From positions 893,308-957,307 of the forward strand of contig NZ_QPKJ02000002.1 of NCBI RefSeq assembly GCF_003344625.1: a stretch of DNA of 64,000 nucleotides. Reading direction: 5' to 3'. Both the position numbers and the translations under genes were made by a program. Under the pieces are notes generated by a model. That model was not told where the DNA came from. It did no database searches and saw only the letters and a list, made by a program, of their open reading frames with translations. This document shows, in pieces, positions 29,507 through 37,004 of this stretch (position 1 is its first letter; each line of letters begins with the position of its first letter). This stretch comes from Solirubrobacter deserti (lineage in GTDB: Bacteria > Actinomycetota > Thermoleophilia > Solirubrobacterales > Solirubrobacteraceae).

Positions 29507-30217
29507 GTAAAAACGGAAGGAATCGTTCTCCGCTCGATGCGCTACGGCGAAGCGGACCGCATCCTTCACTTGTATACCCCGGACCGGGGGCGAGTGAGCG
29601 CGATCGCGAAAGGCGTGCGCAAGGCCAAGTCGCGCTTCGGCGGGCGGCTGGAGCCGTTCTTCCAGCTGAACCTCGTCCTGTATGAGGGCCGCAGCGATCT
29701 GATGACGGTCACGTCCGTGGAGACGATCGCGGCGTATCCGCGCCTGCGCGAGGACGCTGCTGCGCTCGACGGCGCCGCGCGCGCCTGCGAGGCCGTCGCG
29801 CGCCTCTTCGACGACGGCGAGCCGCACGCCGGCGTCTACCACCTGCTCGCCAACGAGCTCGCGCTGCTCAACCGCGAGCCACAGCGGGCGGGCCGCGCCA
29901 ACTCGCTCGCGTTCCGGCTCAAGCTCCTGCTGGCGGCCGGCTTCGCCCCGCACCTGGCGGCGTGCGCCTCCTGCGGCGAACGCGAGCACCTCGTCGGGTT
30001 CTCCGGCGCGGCGGGCGGCGTCGTCTGCGGCGCCTGCGAGGCGAGTGCGTTCCCGCTCGCGGAGGAGGCGCACGCCTTCATGGTCGCCGCGCTCGGCCGC
30101 CCGCTGGCAGAGACGCCCGAAGCGCCTCCGCTCGCCCTCGCACAGGCGGAACGCGCGATCACCGAGACGCTCGAGCACCACGCCCACCTGCGCCTGCGGC
30201 CGGTCGGCACGCGTTAG
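29507..30217 (+). CDS. recO: DNA repair protein RecO, start codon atypical
   Basis: The frame encodes RecO: the OB-fold beginning KTEGIVLRSMRYGEADRIL, the basic segment AKGVRKAKSRFGGRLEPFF, and the zinc-finger cysteines in HLAACASCGE and GVVCGACE. RecO with RecR loads RecA on gapped DNA. The expected initiator (families begin MKTEGIVLR) is GTA here, not ATG or GTG. A CGATAT hexamer ends 8 nt before that codon, in leaderless geometry, which argues that 29507 is the intended start. The next ATG (29537) would remove the first OB strand. The 3' end overlaps the convergent LysR gene by 4 nt. Confidence 0.85.
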   Translation, partial: VKTEGIVLRSMRYGEADRILHLYTPDRGRVSAIAKGVRKAKSRFGGRLEPFFQLNLVLYEGRSDLMTVTSVETIAAYPRLREDAAALDGAARACEAVARLFDDGEPHAGVYHLLANELALLNREPQRAGRANSLAFRLKLLLAAGFAPHLAACASCGEREHLVGFSGAAGGVVCGACEASAFPLAEEAHAFMVAALGRPLAETPEAPPLALAQAERAITETLEHHAHLRLRPVGTR

Positions 30218-31083
30218 CCCGCACCGGGGACCCCCAGCACGGCGATCAGCCGGCGCGCGGCCGGTGACGGCCGCCCGGCCGCCCACAGCACGAACAGCGG
30301 CAGGGTGAGCCCGCCGGCGATCGGGCGGGCGACCACGCCGGGCGGCACGCCCGTGCCCTCGGGCATCAGATAGACGGCGTCCTCGGCGACGAGCTCGGAC
30401 AGGATCACGCCCGTGCCGGTCACGCGCGCCTCGACGGGGATCGCGCCGGGCACCCGCGCGAGCAGCAGGTCGGTGAACGGCGTGCCCGGCGGGCTGGGGA
30501 CGAGCAGCCGCTCGCCGACGAGGGCCGCCACCGAGACGGCGTCCTGCTTCGCGAGCCGGTGCGACGCCGGAAGGCAGCACACGACGGTCGAGGGGCGCAG
30601 CTCGTGCGTGCTGATCGCGTCCTCGTCGAGCCCACGGGCGCGTGTCAGCGCGACCTCGAGCTCCCCGGCGCGCAGCAGCGCGCGCAGCTGCGCCGGCCGA
30701 ACCTCGTGAAAGGCCACGGCCACGCGCGAGGAGCTCGTCCGCAGCGCCCGTGCGGCGTCCGTGCGGTCGGTCAGGCCGATCGCGGGGGACACGCCGATCC
30801 GGATGGTTCCGGACAGCCCGGCCTCCACGTCCCGAACCTCGGCGAAGGCAACCTCGGCGCGGGCCAGTAGGTCGCGCGCGGACGCCAGCAGCGTCGTGCC
30901 CGCGGGCGTCAGGCGAACCTCGCGCGTCGTGCGCTCCAGCAGCACCACGCCGAGCTCGTCCTCGAGCGCCCGCACCGCTTTCGACGCCGCCTGCTGGCTG
31001 AGCCCGAGCTCCTCGGCGGCGCGGGTGAAGCTCAGCGCCTCGGCGACCGCCGTGAACGTCCGCAGCTGGGAGAGCTCAGGCAT
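30214..31083 (-). CDS. LysR-family transcription regulator
   Basis: The 289-residue protein has the winged helix-turn-helix at residues 1-60 (LRTFTAVAEALSFTRAAEELGLSQQAASKAVRALEDELG) and a substrate-binding domain of the periplasmic-binding type from about residue 90 (IRIGVSPAIGL). It is divergent from two short-chain dehydrogenase genes over a 103-bp gap, so it probably controls them and itself. An 8-bp inverted repeat lies in the gap. The effector is unknown. Confidence 0.9.
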   Translation of the reverse strand: MPELSQLRTFTAVAEALSFTRAAEELGLSQQAASKAVRALEDELGVVLLERTTREVRLTPAGTTLLASARDLLARAEVAFAEVRDVEAGLSGTIRIGVSPAIGLTDRTDAARALRTSSSRVAVAFHEVRPAQLRALLRAGELEVALTRARGLDEDAISTHELRPSTVVCCLPASHRLAKQDAVSVAALVGERLLVPSPPGTPFTDLLLARVPGAIPVEARVTGTGVILSELVAEDAVYLMPEGTGVPPGVVARPIAGGLTLPLFVLWAAGRPSPAARRLIAVLGVPGAG

Positions 31084-31148
31084 TCACCACCTCCGGTGGA
31101 CGCTTCACACCCGCGCGTTGTTGGGAAATCCGGGCTTTCGCGGGCATC

Positions 31149-31173
31149 ATCGGAGGCACTTCTTCCCTCCGAT
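31149..31173. promoter_or_regulatory. Inverted repeat in the LysR/SDR divergent region
   Basis: ATCGGAGG and CCTCCGAT are perfect 8-bp arms around a 9-bp spacer, 13 bp before the ATG of the first dehydrogenase gene. It may be the LysR operator; its closeness to the ATG also means it could fold in the mRNA and mask the start. Confidence 0.5.
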
Positions 31174-31186
31174 CACGAGGTTCCAG

Positions 31187-31936
31187 ATGACTTCTTCCGC
31201 ACCTGGCGGCACGGGCGCCCCTGCCCGCGTCGCGATCGTCACCGGCGGCTCGCGCGGCATCGGGCGCGAGATCGTGGGACGGCTCGCCCGCGAGGGCTAC
31301 GCCGTCGTCGTCAACTACGCCGGCAACACCGAAGAGGCCGAGGCCGCCGCCCGCGAAGCGGGCAACGCGATCGCGGTCCAGGCCGACGTGGCCGACGAGA
31401 CGGCCGTGGCGGCACTGTTCGACGCCGCCGAGGAACGCTTCGGGGGCGTAGATGTGGTCGTGCACGCCGCGGGGCGCATGACGCTCGCGCCCGTTGCCGA
31501 GCTCGACCTCGACGAGCTCGACGCGCTGCACCGCACCAACATCCGCGGCACGTTCGTCGTCGCCCAGCAGGCCGCGCGGCGCCTGCGGCCGGGCGGCGCC
31601 CTGCTCACGTTCTCGAGCTCGGTGGTCGGGCTGGCGCTTCCGACCTACGCCGCGTACGCGGCCAGCAAGGGCGCGGTCGAGGCGACGACGCTCGTGCTCG
31701 CGCGCGAGCTGCGCGGGCGCGACGTGACGGTCAACACGGTCGCGCCCGGCCCGACCGCCACCGCCCTGTTCCTCGACGGCAAGGACGAGGAGACGATCGA
31801 CCGGATGGCCAAGCAGCCGCCGCTTGAGCGCCTCGGCCGGCCGCAGGACATCGCCGAGGTCGTCGCGTTCCTCGCGAGCCCGGCCGGCCACTGGGTCAAC
31901 GGCCAGATCATCCGCGCCAACGGAGGCATCGTCTAA
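31187..31936 (+). CDS. Short-chain dehydrogenase/reductase (classical)
   Basis: The 249-residue enzyme has the cofactor motif VTGGSRGIGREIVG, the NAG-like motif VVHAAGRMTL, the catalytic Ser in TFSSSVVGLA, Tyr-x-x-x-Lys in YAAYAASKGAVEA, and the C-terminal WVNGQIIRANGGIV typical of FabG-like enzymes. It reduces or oxidises an unknown carbonyl substrate with NAD(P)H. The LysR gene is divergent, and a second SDR starts directly after the stop, so the two form a regulated pair. Confidence 0.9.
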   Translation: MTSSAPGGTGAPARVAIVTGGSRGIGREIVGRLAREGYAVVVNYAGNTEEAEAAAREAGNAIAVQADVADETAVAALFDAAEERFGGVDVVVHAAGRMTLAPVAELDLDELDALHRTNIRGTFVVAQQAARRLRPGGALLTFSSSVVGLALPTYAAYAASKGAVEATTLVLARELRGRDVTVNTVAPGPTATALFLDGKDEETIDRMAKQPPLERLGRPQDIAEVVAFLASPAGHWVNGQIIRANGGIV

Positions 31937-32803
31937 GTGCACGTTCTCGTCACCGGCGCCTCCAGCGGGTTCGGCGCCCTCACCGTCCGGGCCCTGGGCG
32001 CGCGCGGCCACACCGTCTATGCCGGGATGCGCGACATCGGGGAGCGCAACGCCGCCGCGGCCGCCGCGCTGGGCGACGAACCCGGCGACCTGCGCGCGGT
32101 CGAGCTCGACGTCACCGACCAGGACTCCGTCGCCGCGGCGATCGGCGGACTCGAGCACCTCGACGCGATCGTCCACAACGCGGGGCACATGGTGCTCGGC
32201 CCGGCTGAGGCGTTCGTGCCGGAGCAGTGGCACGAGCTCTACGACGTCAACGTCGTCGGGGCCCAGCGTGTGAACCGGGCCGCGCTGCCGCGGCTGCGCG
32301 CGCAGGGCGGCGGCCTGCTGGTATGGGTCGGCAGCTCGAGCACCCGCGGCGGCTGCCCGCCGTTCCTCGCCCCGTACTTCGCGGCCAAGGCGGCGATGGA
32401 CGCGCTCGCCGTCAGCTACGCGGCGGAGCTCATCCGCTTCGGGATCGACACCACGATCGTCGTCCCGGGCGCCTTCACGTCCGGAACCAACCACTTCGCC
32501 CATGCGGGCGCGCCCGCCGACACGGACCGGGCCGCCGACTACGACGAGCGCTACGGCACGTTCATGCAGGAGCTGGCCCCGCGCCTCGCGCGGCTCACGC
32601 CCGAGGACGCCGACGCGGGCGCCGTCGCGGAGAAAATCGCCCGCGTGATCGACCTGCCCGCCGGAAAGCGGCCGTTCCGCACCCACGTCGATCCGACCCG
32701 CGACGGCAGCGAGGTCGTGTCCGCCGTCGCCGACCGCATCCGCGTGGAGTTCTTCCGCCGCGCCGGAATCGACGACCTGCTCACACCGCACGCCGCCCTC
32801 TGA
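31937..32803 (+). CDS. Second short-chain dehydrogenase
   Basis: The 288-residue protein has the cofactor motif VTGASSGFGALTVRA, an IVHNAGHMVLG segment, the catalytic Ser in VWVGSSSTRGG and YFAAKAAMDA as Tyr-x-x-x-Lys. The C-terminal third is longer and less conserved than in the first SDR, so the substrate is probably different. GTG starts one base after the preceding stop with no room for a separate ribosome site, so translation is coupled. The pair is likely controlled by the divergent LysR protein. Confidence 0.88.
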   Translation: MHVLVTGASSGFGALTVRALGARGHTVYAGMRDIGERNAAAAAALGDEPGDLRAVELDVTDQDSVAAAIGGLEHLDAIVHNAGHMVLGPAEAFVPEQWHELYDVNVVGAQRVNRAALPRLRAQGGGLLVWVGSSSTRGGCPPFLAPYFAAKAAMDALAVSYAAELIRFGIDTTIVVPGAFTSGTNHFAHAGAPADTDRAADYDERYGTFMQELAPRLARLTPEDADAGAVAEKIARVIDLPAGKRPFRTHVDPTRDGSEVVSAVADRIRVEFFRRAGIDDLLTPHAAL

Positions 32804-32861
32804 CGCACGGACCCGGCCGGCCACTGACCAGGTTCCGGCACGTTCGTGCGGGGCTGGCATA

Positions 32862-32867
32862 TAGGCT
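32862..32867 (+). promoter_or_regulatory. -10 element of the small secreted protein gene
   Basis: TAGGCT (within ATATAGGCT) ends 8 nt before the ATG at 32876, again the geometry of a leaderless transcript. No Shine-Dalgarno sequence is seen. Confidence 0.45.
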
Positions 32868-32875
32868 CCGCGCCG

Positions 32876-33262
32876 ATGAGTCGGTTCTCTGTCGCGCTCG
32901 CCCTGACGCTCGCGGGGGTGGCCGCCGCGGCCGCTCCCGCCGATGCCGCCCTGCGGGAATTCCGCTCGCCCACCGGCAAGCTCGCCTGCATGTTCTACTC
33001 CGACGAGCGGGTGCCACGGCAGGTGCGCTGCGAGTGGCGGGGCGGAGCCGATCGCGCCGTCCAGCTCAACGAGACGGGCAAGGGGCGGCGGATCAAGATC
33101 ACCGACACCGTGTTCAACCCCGACGCCAAGCCGCTGGCCTACGGAAAGAGCACGACCTTCGGGCGCCTGAAGTGCACGTCGCGGAGAAGCGGCATCACGT
33201 GCAAGAGCCTGCGGTCGGGCCACGGCTTCACCGTCTCCACCACCAAACAGCGGGTGTTCTGA
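32876..33262 (+). CDS. Small secreted protein, DUF6636-like
   Basis: The 128-residue product has a signal peptide (SRFSVALALTLAGVAAAAAPADA). The mature part has four cysteines in the order LACMFY, VRCEWR, LKCTSR, ITCKSL, consistent with two disulfides, and the SPTGKLACMF and YGKSTTFGRLKCTS segments resemble DUF6636-type secreted proteins of actinobacteria. No enzymatic motif is visible. The ATG at 32876 is chosen over an earlier in-frame ATG because it gives a clean signal peptide and matches the -10 box. It lies 3 nt before ppdK and is probably co-transcribed. Confidence 0.65.
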   Translation: MSRFSVALALTLAGVAAAAAPADAALREFRSPTGKLACMFYSDERVPRQVRCEWRGGADRAVQLNETGKGRRIKITDTVFNPDAKPLAYGKSTTFGRLKCTSRRSGITCKSLRSGHGFTVSTTKQRVF

Positions 33263-33265
33263 GCC

Positions 33266-35938
33266 ATGTCCGACAAGTGGGTGTACGACTTCTCCGAAGG
33301 CTCGAAGGACATGCGGGAGCTGCTCGGCGGCAAGGGCGCGAACGTCGCCGAGATGACCCGCGTGCTCGGCGCGGACCGCGTCCCGGCGGGCTTCACGATC
33401 ACCACCGAGGCGTGCGTCGCCTACATGAAGGCCGATCAAACCGAGCCCGAGGGGATGGCCGACGAGGTCGCCGAGGCGCTCGAGCGCCTGCAGGAGCACA
33501 CGGGCAAGCGGCTCGGCGACGACGACGATCCGCTGCTGGTCTCCGTCCGCTCCGGCGCGCGCGAGTCGATGCCCGGCATGCTCGACACGGTTCTGAACCT
33601 CGGCATGAACGACCGCTCCGTCGAGGGCCTGGCCAAGGCGACGGAGAACGATCGCTTCGCGTGGGACTCCTACCGGCGCTTCCTGCAGATGTTCGGCAAC
33701 GTCAGCCGCGGCATCGACGGCGAGGCGTTCGAGCAGGCGATCGCGGACGTCAAGGCCGACCGCGGCGTCGAGGAGGACACCGACCTCGACACGGACGCGC
33801 TCAAGGCGCTCGTCGACCGCTTCAAGGCGCTCTACAAGGAGCACACCGACGAGGAGTTCCCGCAGGACCCGCAGGAGCAGCTGCGGCTCGCCATCCGCGC
33901 CGTGTTCGACTCCTGGACGGGCGACCGGGCCAAGGAGTACCGCCGCATCAATCGCATCCCGGACGACTGGGGCACGGCGGTCAACGTCCAGCAGATGGTG
34001 TTCGGCAACAAGGGCGACACGTCGGGGTCGGGCGTGGCGTTCAGCCGCGACGAGGTGACGGGCGCGCCGGAGCCGTCCGGTGACTTCCTGCCCAACGCCC
34101 AGGGCGAGGACGTCGTGTCCGGCGCGCGCACGCCGCGCGACATCGCGGAGATGAAGGAGTGGCTGCCCGACGCCTACGAGCAGCTGATGGACATCCTCAA
34201 GACGCTCGAGCAGCACTACGGGGACATGCAGGACACCGAGTTCACGGTGGAGGAGGGGCAGCTGTACATGCTCCAGACCCGTGACGCCAAGCGGCCGGCG
34301 CAGGCCGCGGTGCGCTTCGCGCGCGACGCCGTCGACGAAGGGCTGCTCGAGCGCGAGCAGGCGCTCATGACCGTCGACGCCGAGATGCTCACCGCGCTGC
34401 TGGTCAAGACCTTCGATCCCGGCGCGAACTACGAGGTGATCGCCACGGGCGTCCCCGCCGCTCCGGGCGGCGCCAAGGGCGAGGTGGTGTTCACGGCGCG
34501 CGACGCCATCGACGCCGCCGCCGAGGGTCGCGACGTGGTGCTCGTCCGTCCGGACACGAACGCCAACGACGTCGGCGGCTTCCACGCCGCCAAGGGCATC
34601 CTCACCAGCCTCGGCGGCAAGGCCAGCCACGCGGCGCTCGTCGCCCGCGGCATGGGCGTCCCGTGCGTGACGGCCGCCTCCGAGCTCAAGATCAACCTCG
34701 AGGACAAGTGCATCCGCGTCGGCGAGCGCACGATCGGCGAGGGCGACTTCATCGCCATCAACGGCACCAACGGCGAGGTCACGCTCGACGACGTCCCGCT
34801 CGTCGACCCCACCGAGGACCCGGCCTTCGACGAGATCCTCAAGGCGTTCGAGACCGTGCTCGGCTGGGCCGACGATGTCCGCCGGCTCGGCGTGCGCACC
34901 AACGCGGACACGCCGGCCGATGCGCGCAAGGCGCGCGAGCTGGGCGCGGAGGGCATCGGCCTGTGCCGGACCGAGCACATGTTCATGGCCGAGGACCGCC
35001 AGCCGAAGATGCGGCGGATGATCATGTCCGGCACCCGGGACGCGCGCAAGGAGGCGCTGGCGGAGCTGCTGCCGTTGCAGCAGGAGGACTTCGAGGGGCT
35101 CTTTGAGGCGATGAAAGGCCTTCCGGTGACGATCCGGCTGCTGGATCCGCCGCTGCACGAGTTCCTCCCGAACCTGCCGGACCTGGCGGCGCACGTCGAG
35201 CGCGCGCGGATCGAGGTCTCCGCCGACCTGGACGAGCTGGAGACGCTGCTGGAGACGACCGAGCGCATCTCGGAGGAGAACCCGATGCTGGGCACGCGCG
35301 GGTGCCGGCTCGGAATCCTCTACCCCGAGATCTACGAGATGCAGGTCCACGCGATCATGCGCGCGGCGAAGGCGATGGACGAGCCTCCGCACCCCGAGAT
35401 CATGATCCCGCTCGTCGACTACGAGCACGAGATCGAGCTGATGCGGGAGCTCGTGGTCCGGATCGGGGACGAGGAAGGGCTGCACGAGATAGAGGACTAC
35501 ACCGTCGGGACGATGATCGAGCTGCCCAGAGCGTGTTTTGTTGCAGATCGCATCGCAAAATTTGCAGACTTCTTCTCTTTCGGCACGAATGACCTGACCC
35601 AGACGGCGCTCGGGTTCTCCCGCGACGACGTCGAGTCCAAGTTCGTGCCCGTCTACATGGAGCGCAAGATCATCGAGCGCTCGCCGTTCGAGACGATCGA
35701 CAAGCCGGGTGTGGGGTGGCTCGTGCGCCTGGCCGCGTGGGTGGGCCGCGAGTCGCGTCCGGACCTCAAGCTCGGCATCTGCGGCGAGCACGGCGGCGAC
35801 CCCGACTCGATCGAGTTCTTCCATATGGCCGGCCTGGACTACGTGTCCTGCTCGCCGTTCCGGGTGCCGATCGCGCGAGTGGCGGCCGCGCAGGCGGCGA
35901 TCATCCATGCCAACGATCGGTCATGGGCTGACGCATGA
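33266..35938 (+). CDS. ppdK: Pyruvate, phosphate dikinase
   Basis: The 890-residue enzyme interconverts pyruvate, ATP and phosphate with PEP, AMP and pyrophosphate. The N-terminal ATP-grasp part starts WVYDFSEGSKDMRELLGGKGAN; the swivelling His domain has ILTSLGGKASHAALVARGMG with the phosphorylated His; the C-terminal TIM barrel has GLCRTEHMF, FSFGTNDLTQ and GICGEHGGDP. Length is normal. An unusual feature is the patch at 35528-35590, where about ten codons in a row end in A or T (TTT, GTT, GCA, GAT, AAA) in an otherwise G/C-ending gene; the protein sequence there is still conserved. Confidence 0.97.
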   Translation: MSDKWVYDFSEGSKDMRELLGGKGANVAEMTRVLGADRVPAGFTITTEACVAYMKADQTEPEGMADEVAEALERLQEHTGKRLGDDDDPLLVSVRSGARESMPGMLDTVLNLGMNDRSVEGLAKATENDRFAWDSYRRFLQMFGNVSRGIDGEAFEQAIADVKADRGVEEDTDLDTDALKALVDRFKALYKEHTDEEFPQDPQEQLRLAIRAVFDSWTGDRAKEYRRINRIPDDWGTAVNVQQMVFGNKGDTSGSGVAFSRDEVTGAPEPSGDFLPNAQGEDVVSGARTPRDIAEMKEWLPDAYEQLMDILKTLEQHYGDMQDTEFTVEEGQLYMLQTRDAKRPAQAAVRFARDAVDEGLLEREQALMTVDAEMLTALLVKTFDPGANYEVIATGVPAAPGGAKGEVVFTARDAIDAAAEGRDVVLVRPDTNANDVGGFHAAKGILTSLGGKASHAALVARGMGVPCVTAASELKINLEDKCIRVGERTIGEGDFIAINGTNGEVTLDDVPLVDPTEDPAFDEILKAFETVLGWADDVRRLGVRTNADTPADARKARELGAEGIGLCRTEHMFMAEDRQPKMRRMIMSGTRDARKEALAELLPLQQEDFEGLFEAMKGLPVTIRLLDPPLHEFLPNLPDLAAHVERARIEVSADLDELETLLETTERISEENPMLGTRGCRLGILYPEIYEMQVHAIMRAAKAMDEPPHPEIMIPLVDYEHEIELMRELVVRIGDEEGLHEIEDYTVGTMIELPRACFVADRIAKFADFFSFGTNDLTQTALGFSRDDVESKFVPVYMERKIIERSPFETIDKPGVGWLVRLAAWVGRESRPDLKLGICGEHGGDPDSIEFFHMAGLDYVSCSPFRVPIARVAAAQAAIIHANDRSWADA

Positions 35939-35995
35939 ATGCAAAGACTTCGTGCCGACTTTGCGCAGTCGGCCGAAGTCGTCGTCGGCGGCGGT

Positions 35996-36001
35996 CAGAA
36001 T
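35996..36001 (+). promoter_or_regulatory. Leaderless-type -10 element of dgt
   Basis: CAGAAT ends exactly 7 nt before the GTG at 36009, the same hexamer and spacing as at deoB. The in-frame ATG at 36000 lies inside this box, which is the reason to prefer the GTG as the start. Confidence 0.5.
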
Positions 36002-36008
36002 GGGTCGC

Positions 36009-37004
36009 GTGAGCGCTCCGACCGTCAGCGATTTCGCCGCGATGCAGCAGGCCCGGGAGGCCGCGTGGCTCTCGCCGCTGGCCACGCCGTCCTACCCGGC
36101 GCGGCGCGAGCGCGAGGAGCCCCACAGCGGTGTGCGCACGCCGTTCCAGCGCGACCGTGACCGGATCGTGCACTCGAAGGCGTTCCGGCGGCTCAAGCAC
36201 AAGACGCAGGTGTTCGTGGCGCCCGAGGGCGACCACTTCCGCACGCGGCTCACGCACACGCTGGAGGTCACGGGGATCTCGCGGACGGTCGCGCGGGCGC
36301 TGCGGCTCAACGAGGACCTGACGGAAGCGATCGGGCTCGGGCACGACGTCGGGCACCCGCCGTTCGGGCACCTCGGCGAGGACATCCTCGATCGGGCGGG
36401 ACGGGAGCGCTTCGGTCGCGGCTTCCGGCACAACGAGCATTCGCTGCGGGTGGTGTCCGCGCTCGAGGGCCTGAACCTGACCGAGCCGGTGCGTGACGGC
36501 ATCCTGCGCCACAGCTCCGGCGCGGGCGAGCCGGCGACGCTGGAGGGCAAGATCGTCCGGCTCGTGGATCGGATCGCCTACATCAACCACGACATCGACG
36601 ACGCGCTGCGGGCCGGGATCCTCGCTGTCGAGGACCTTCCGGCCGAGGAGATCGCGATCCTCGGACCGACCGGGCCGGCGCGCATCGACACGCTTGTGCA
36701 CGACCTCGTGGCGCACTCGGAAGCGGCCGGGGACATCGTGCAGAGCGAGGAGGTCGGGCGCGCGATGTACGCGCTGCGCTCGTTCATGTTCGAGCGGGTG
36801 TACCTGGGGCCGGCGCAGCGCGAGCAGGCCGAGCGGGTCGAGCGCGTGCTCCGCGGACTCTTCGACTGGTACTGCGAGCATCCGGACGAGCTGCCGCCGG
36901 GCGAGATGCCGGAGCGTGTGATCGACTATCTGGCGGGGATGACCGACCGGTTCGCGATCCGGGCCTGGACGGAGCGCTTCGTGCCGCAGGGCCTGGCGCG
37001 CTGA
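36009..37004 (+). CDS. dgt: Deoxyguanosinetriphosphate triphosphohydrolase-like protein
   Basis: The 331-residue HD-domain protein has RDRDRIVHSKAFRRLKHKTQVF at the N-terminus, the metal ligands His in RLTHTLEV, His-Asp in IGLGHDVGHPPFGH, and Asp in VDRIAYINHDIDD. It hydrolyses dNTPs to deoxynucleosides and triphosphate, controlling dNTP pools. The order dgt-dnaG is conserved in many actinobacteria. The stop and the dnaG ATG overlap by one base. ATG at 36000 is an alternative start. Confidence 0.93.
   Translation: MSAPTVSDFAAMQQAREAAWLSPLATPSYPARREREEPHSGVRTPFQRDRDRIVHSKAFRRLKHKTQVFVAPEGDHFRTRLTHTLEVTGISRTVARALRLNEDLTEAIGLGHDVGHPPFGHLGEDILDRAGRERFGRGFRHNEHSLRVVSALEGLNLTEPVRDGILRHSSGAGEPATLEGKIVRLVDRIAYINHDIDDALRAGILAVEDLPAEEIAILGPTGPARIDTLVHDLVAHSEAAGDIVQSEEVGRAMYALRSFMFERVYLGPAQREQAERVERVLRGLFDWYCEHPDELPPGEMPERVIDYLAGMTDRFAIRAWTERFVPQGLAR

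Noticed and set aside
31076..35908. A 1610-codon open frame on the minus strand
   Set aside because: It lies antisense to ppdK and the two SDR genes, which have clear family motifs; the minus frame has no motif and low-complexity composition.
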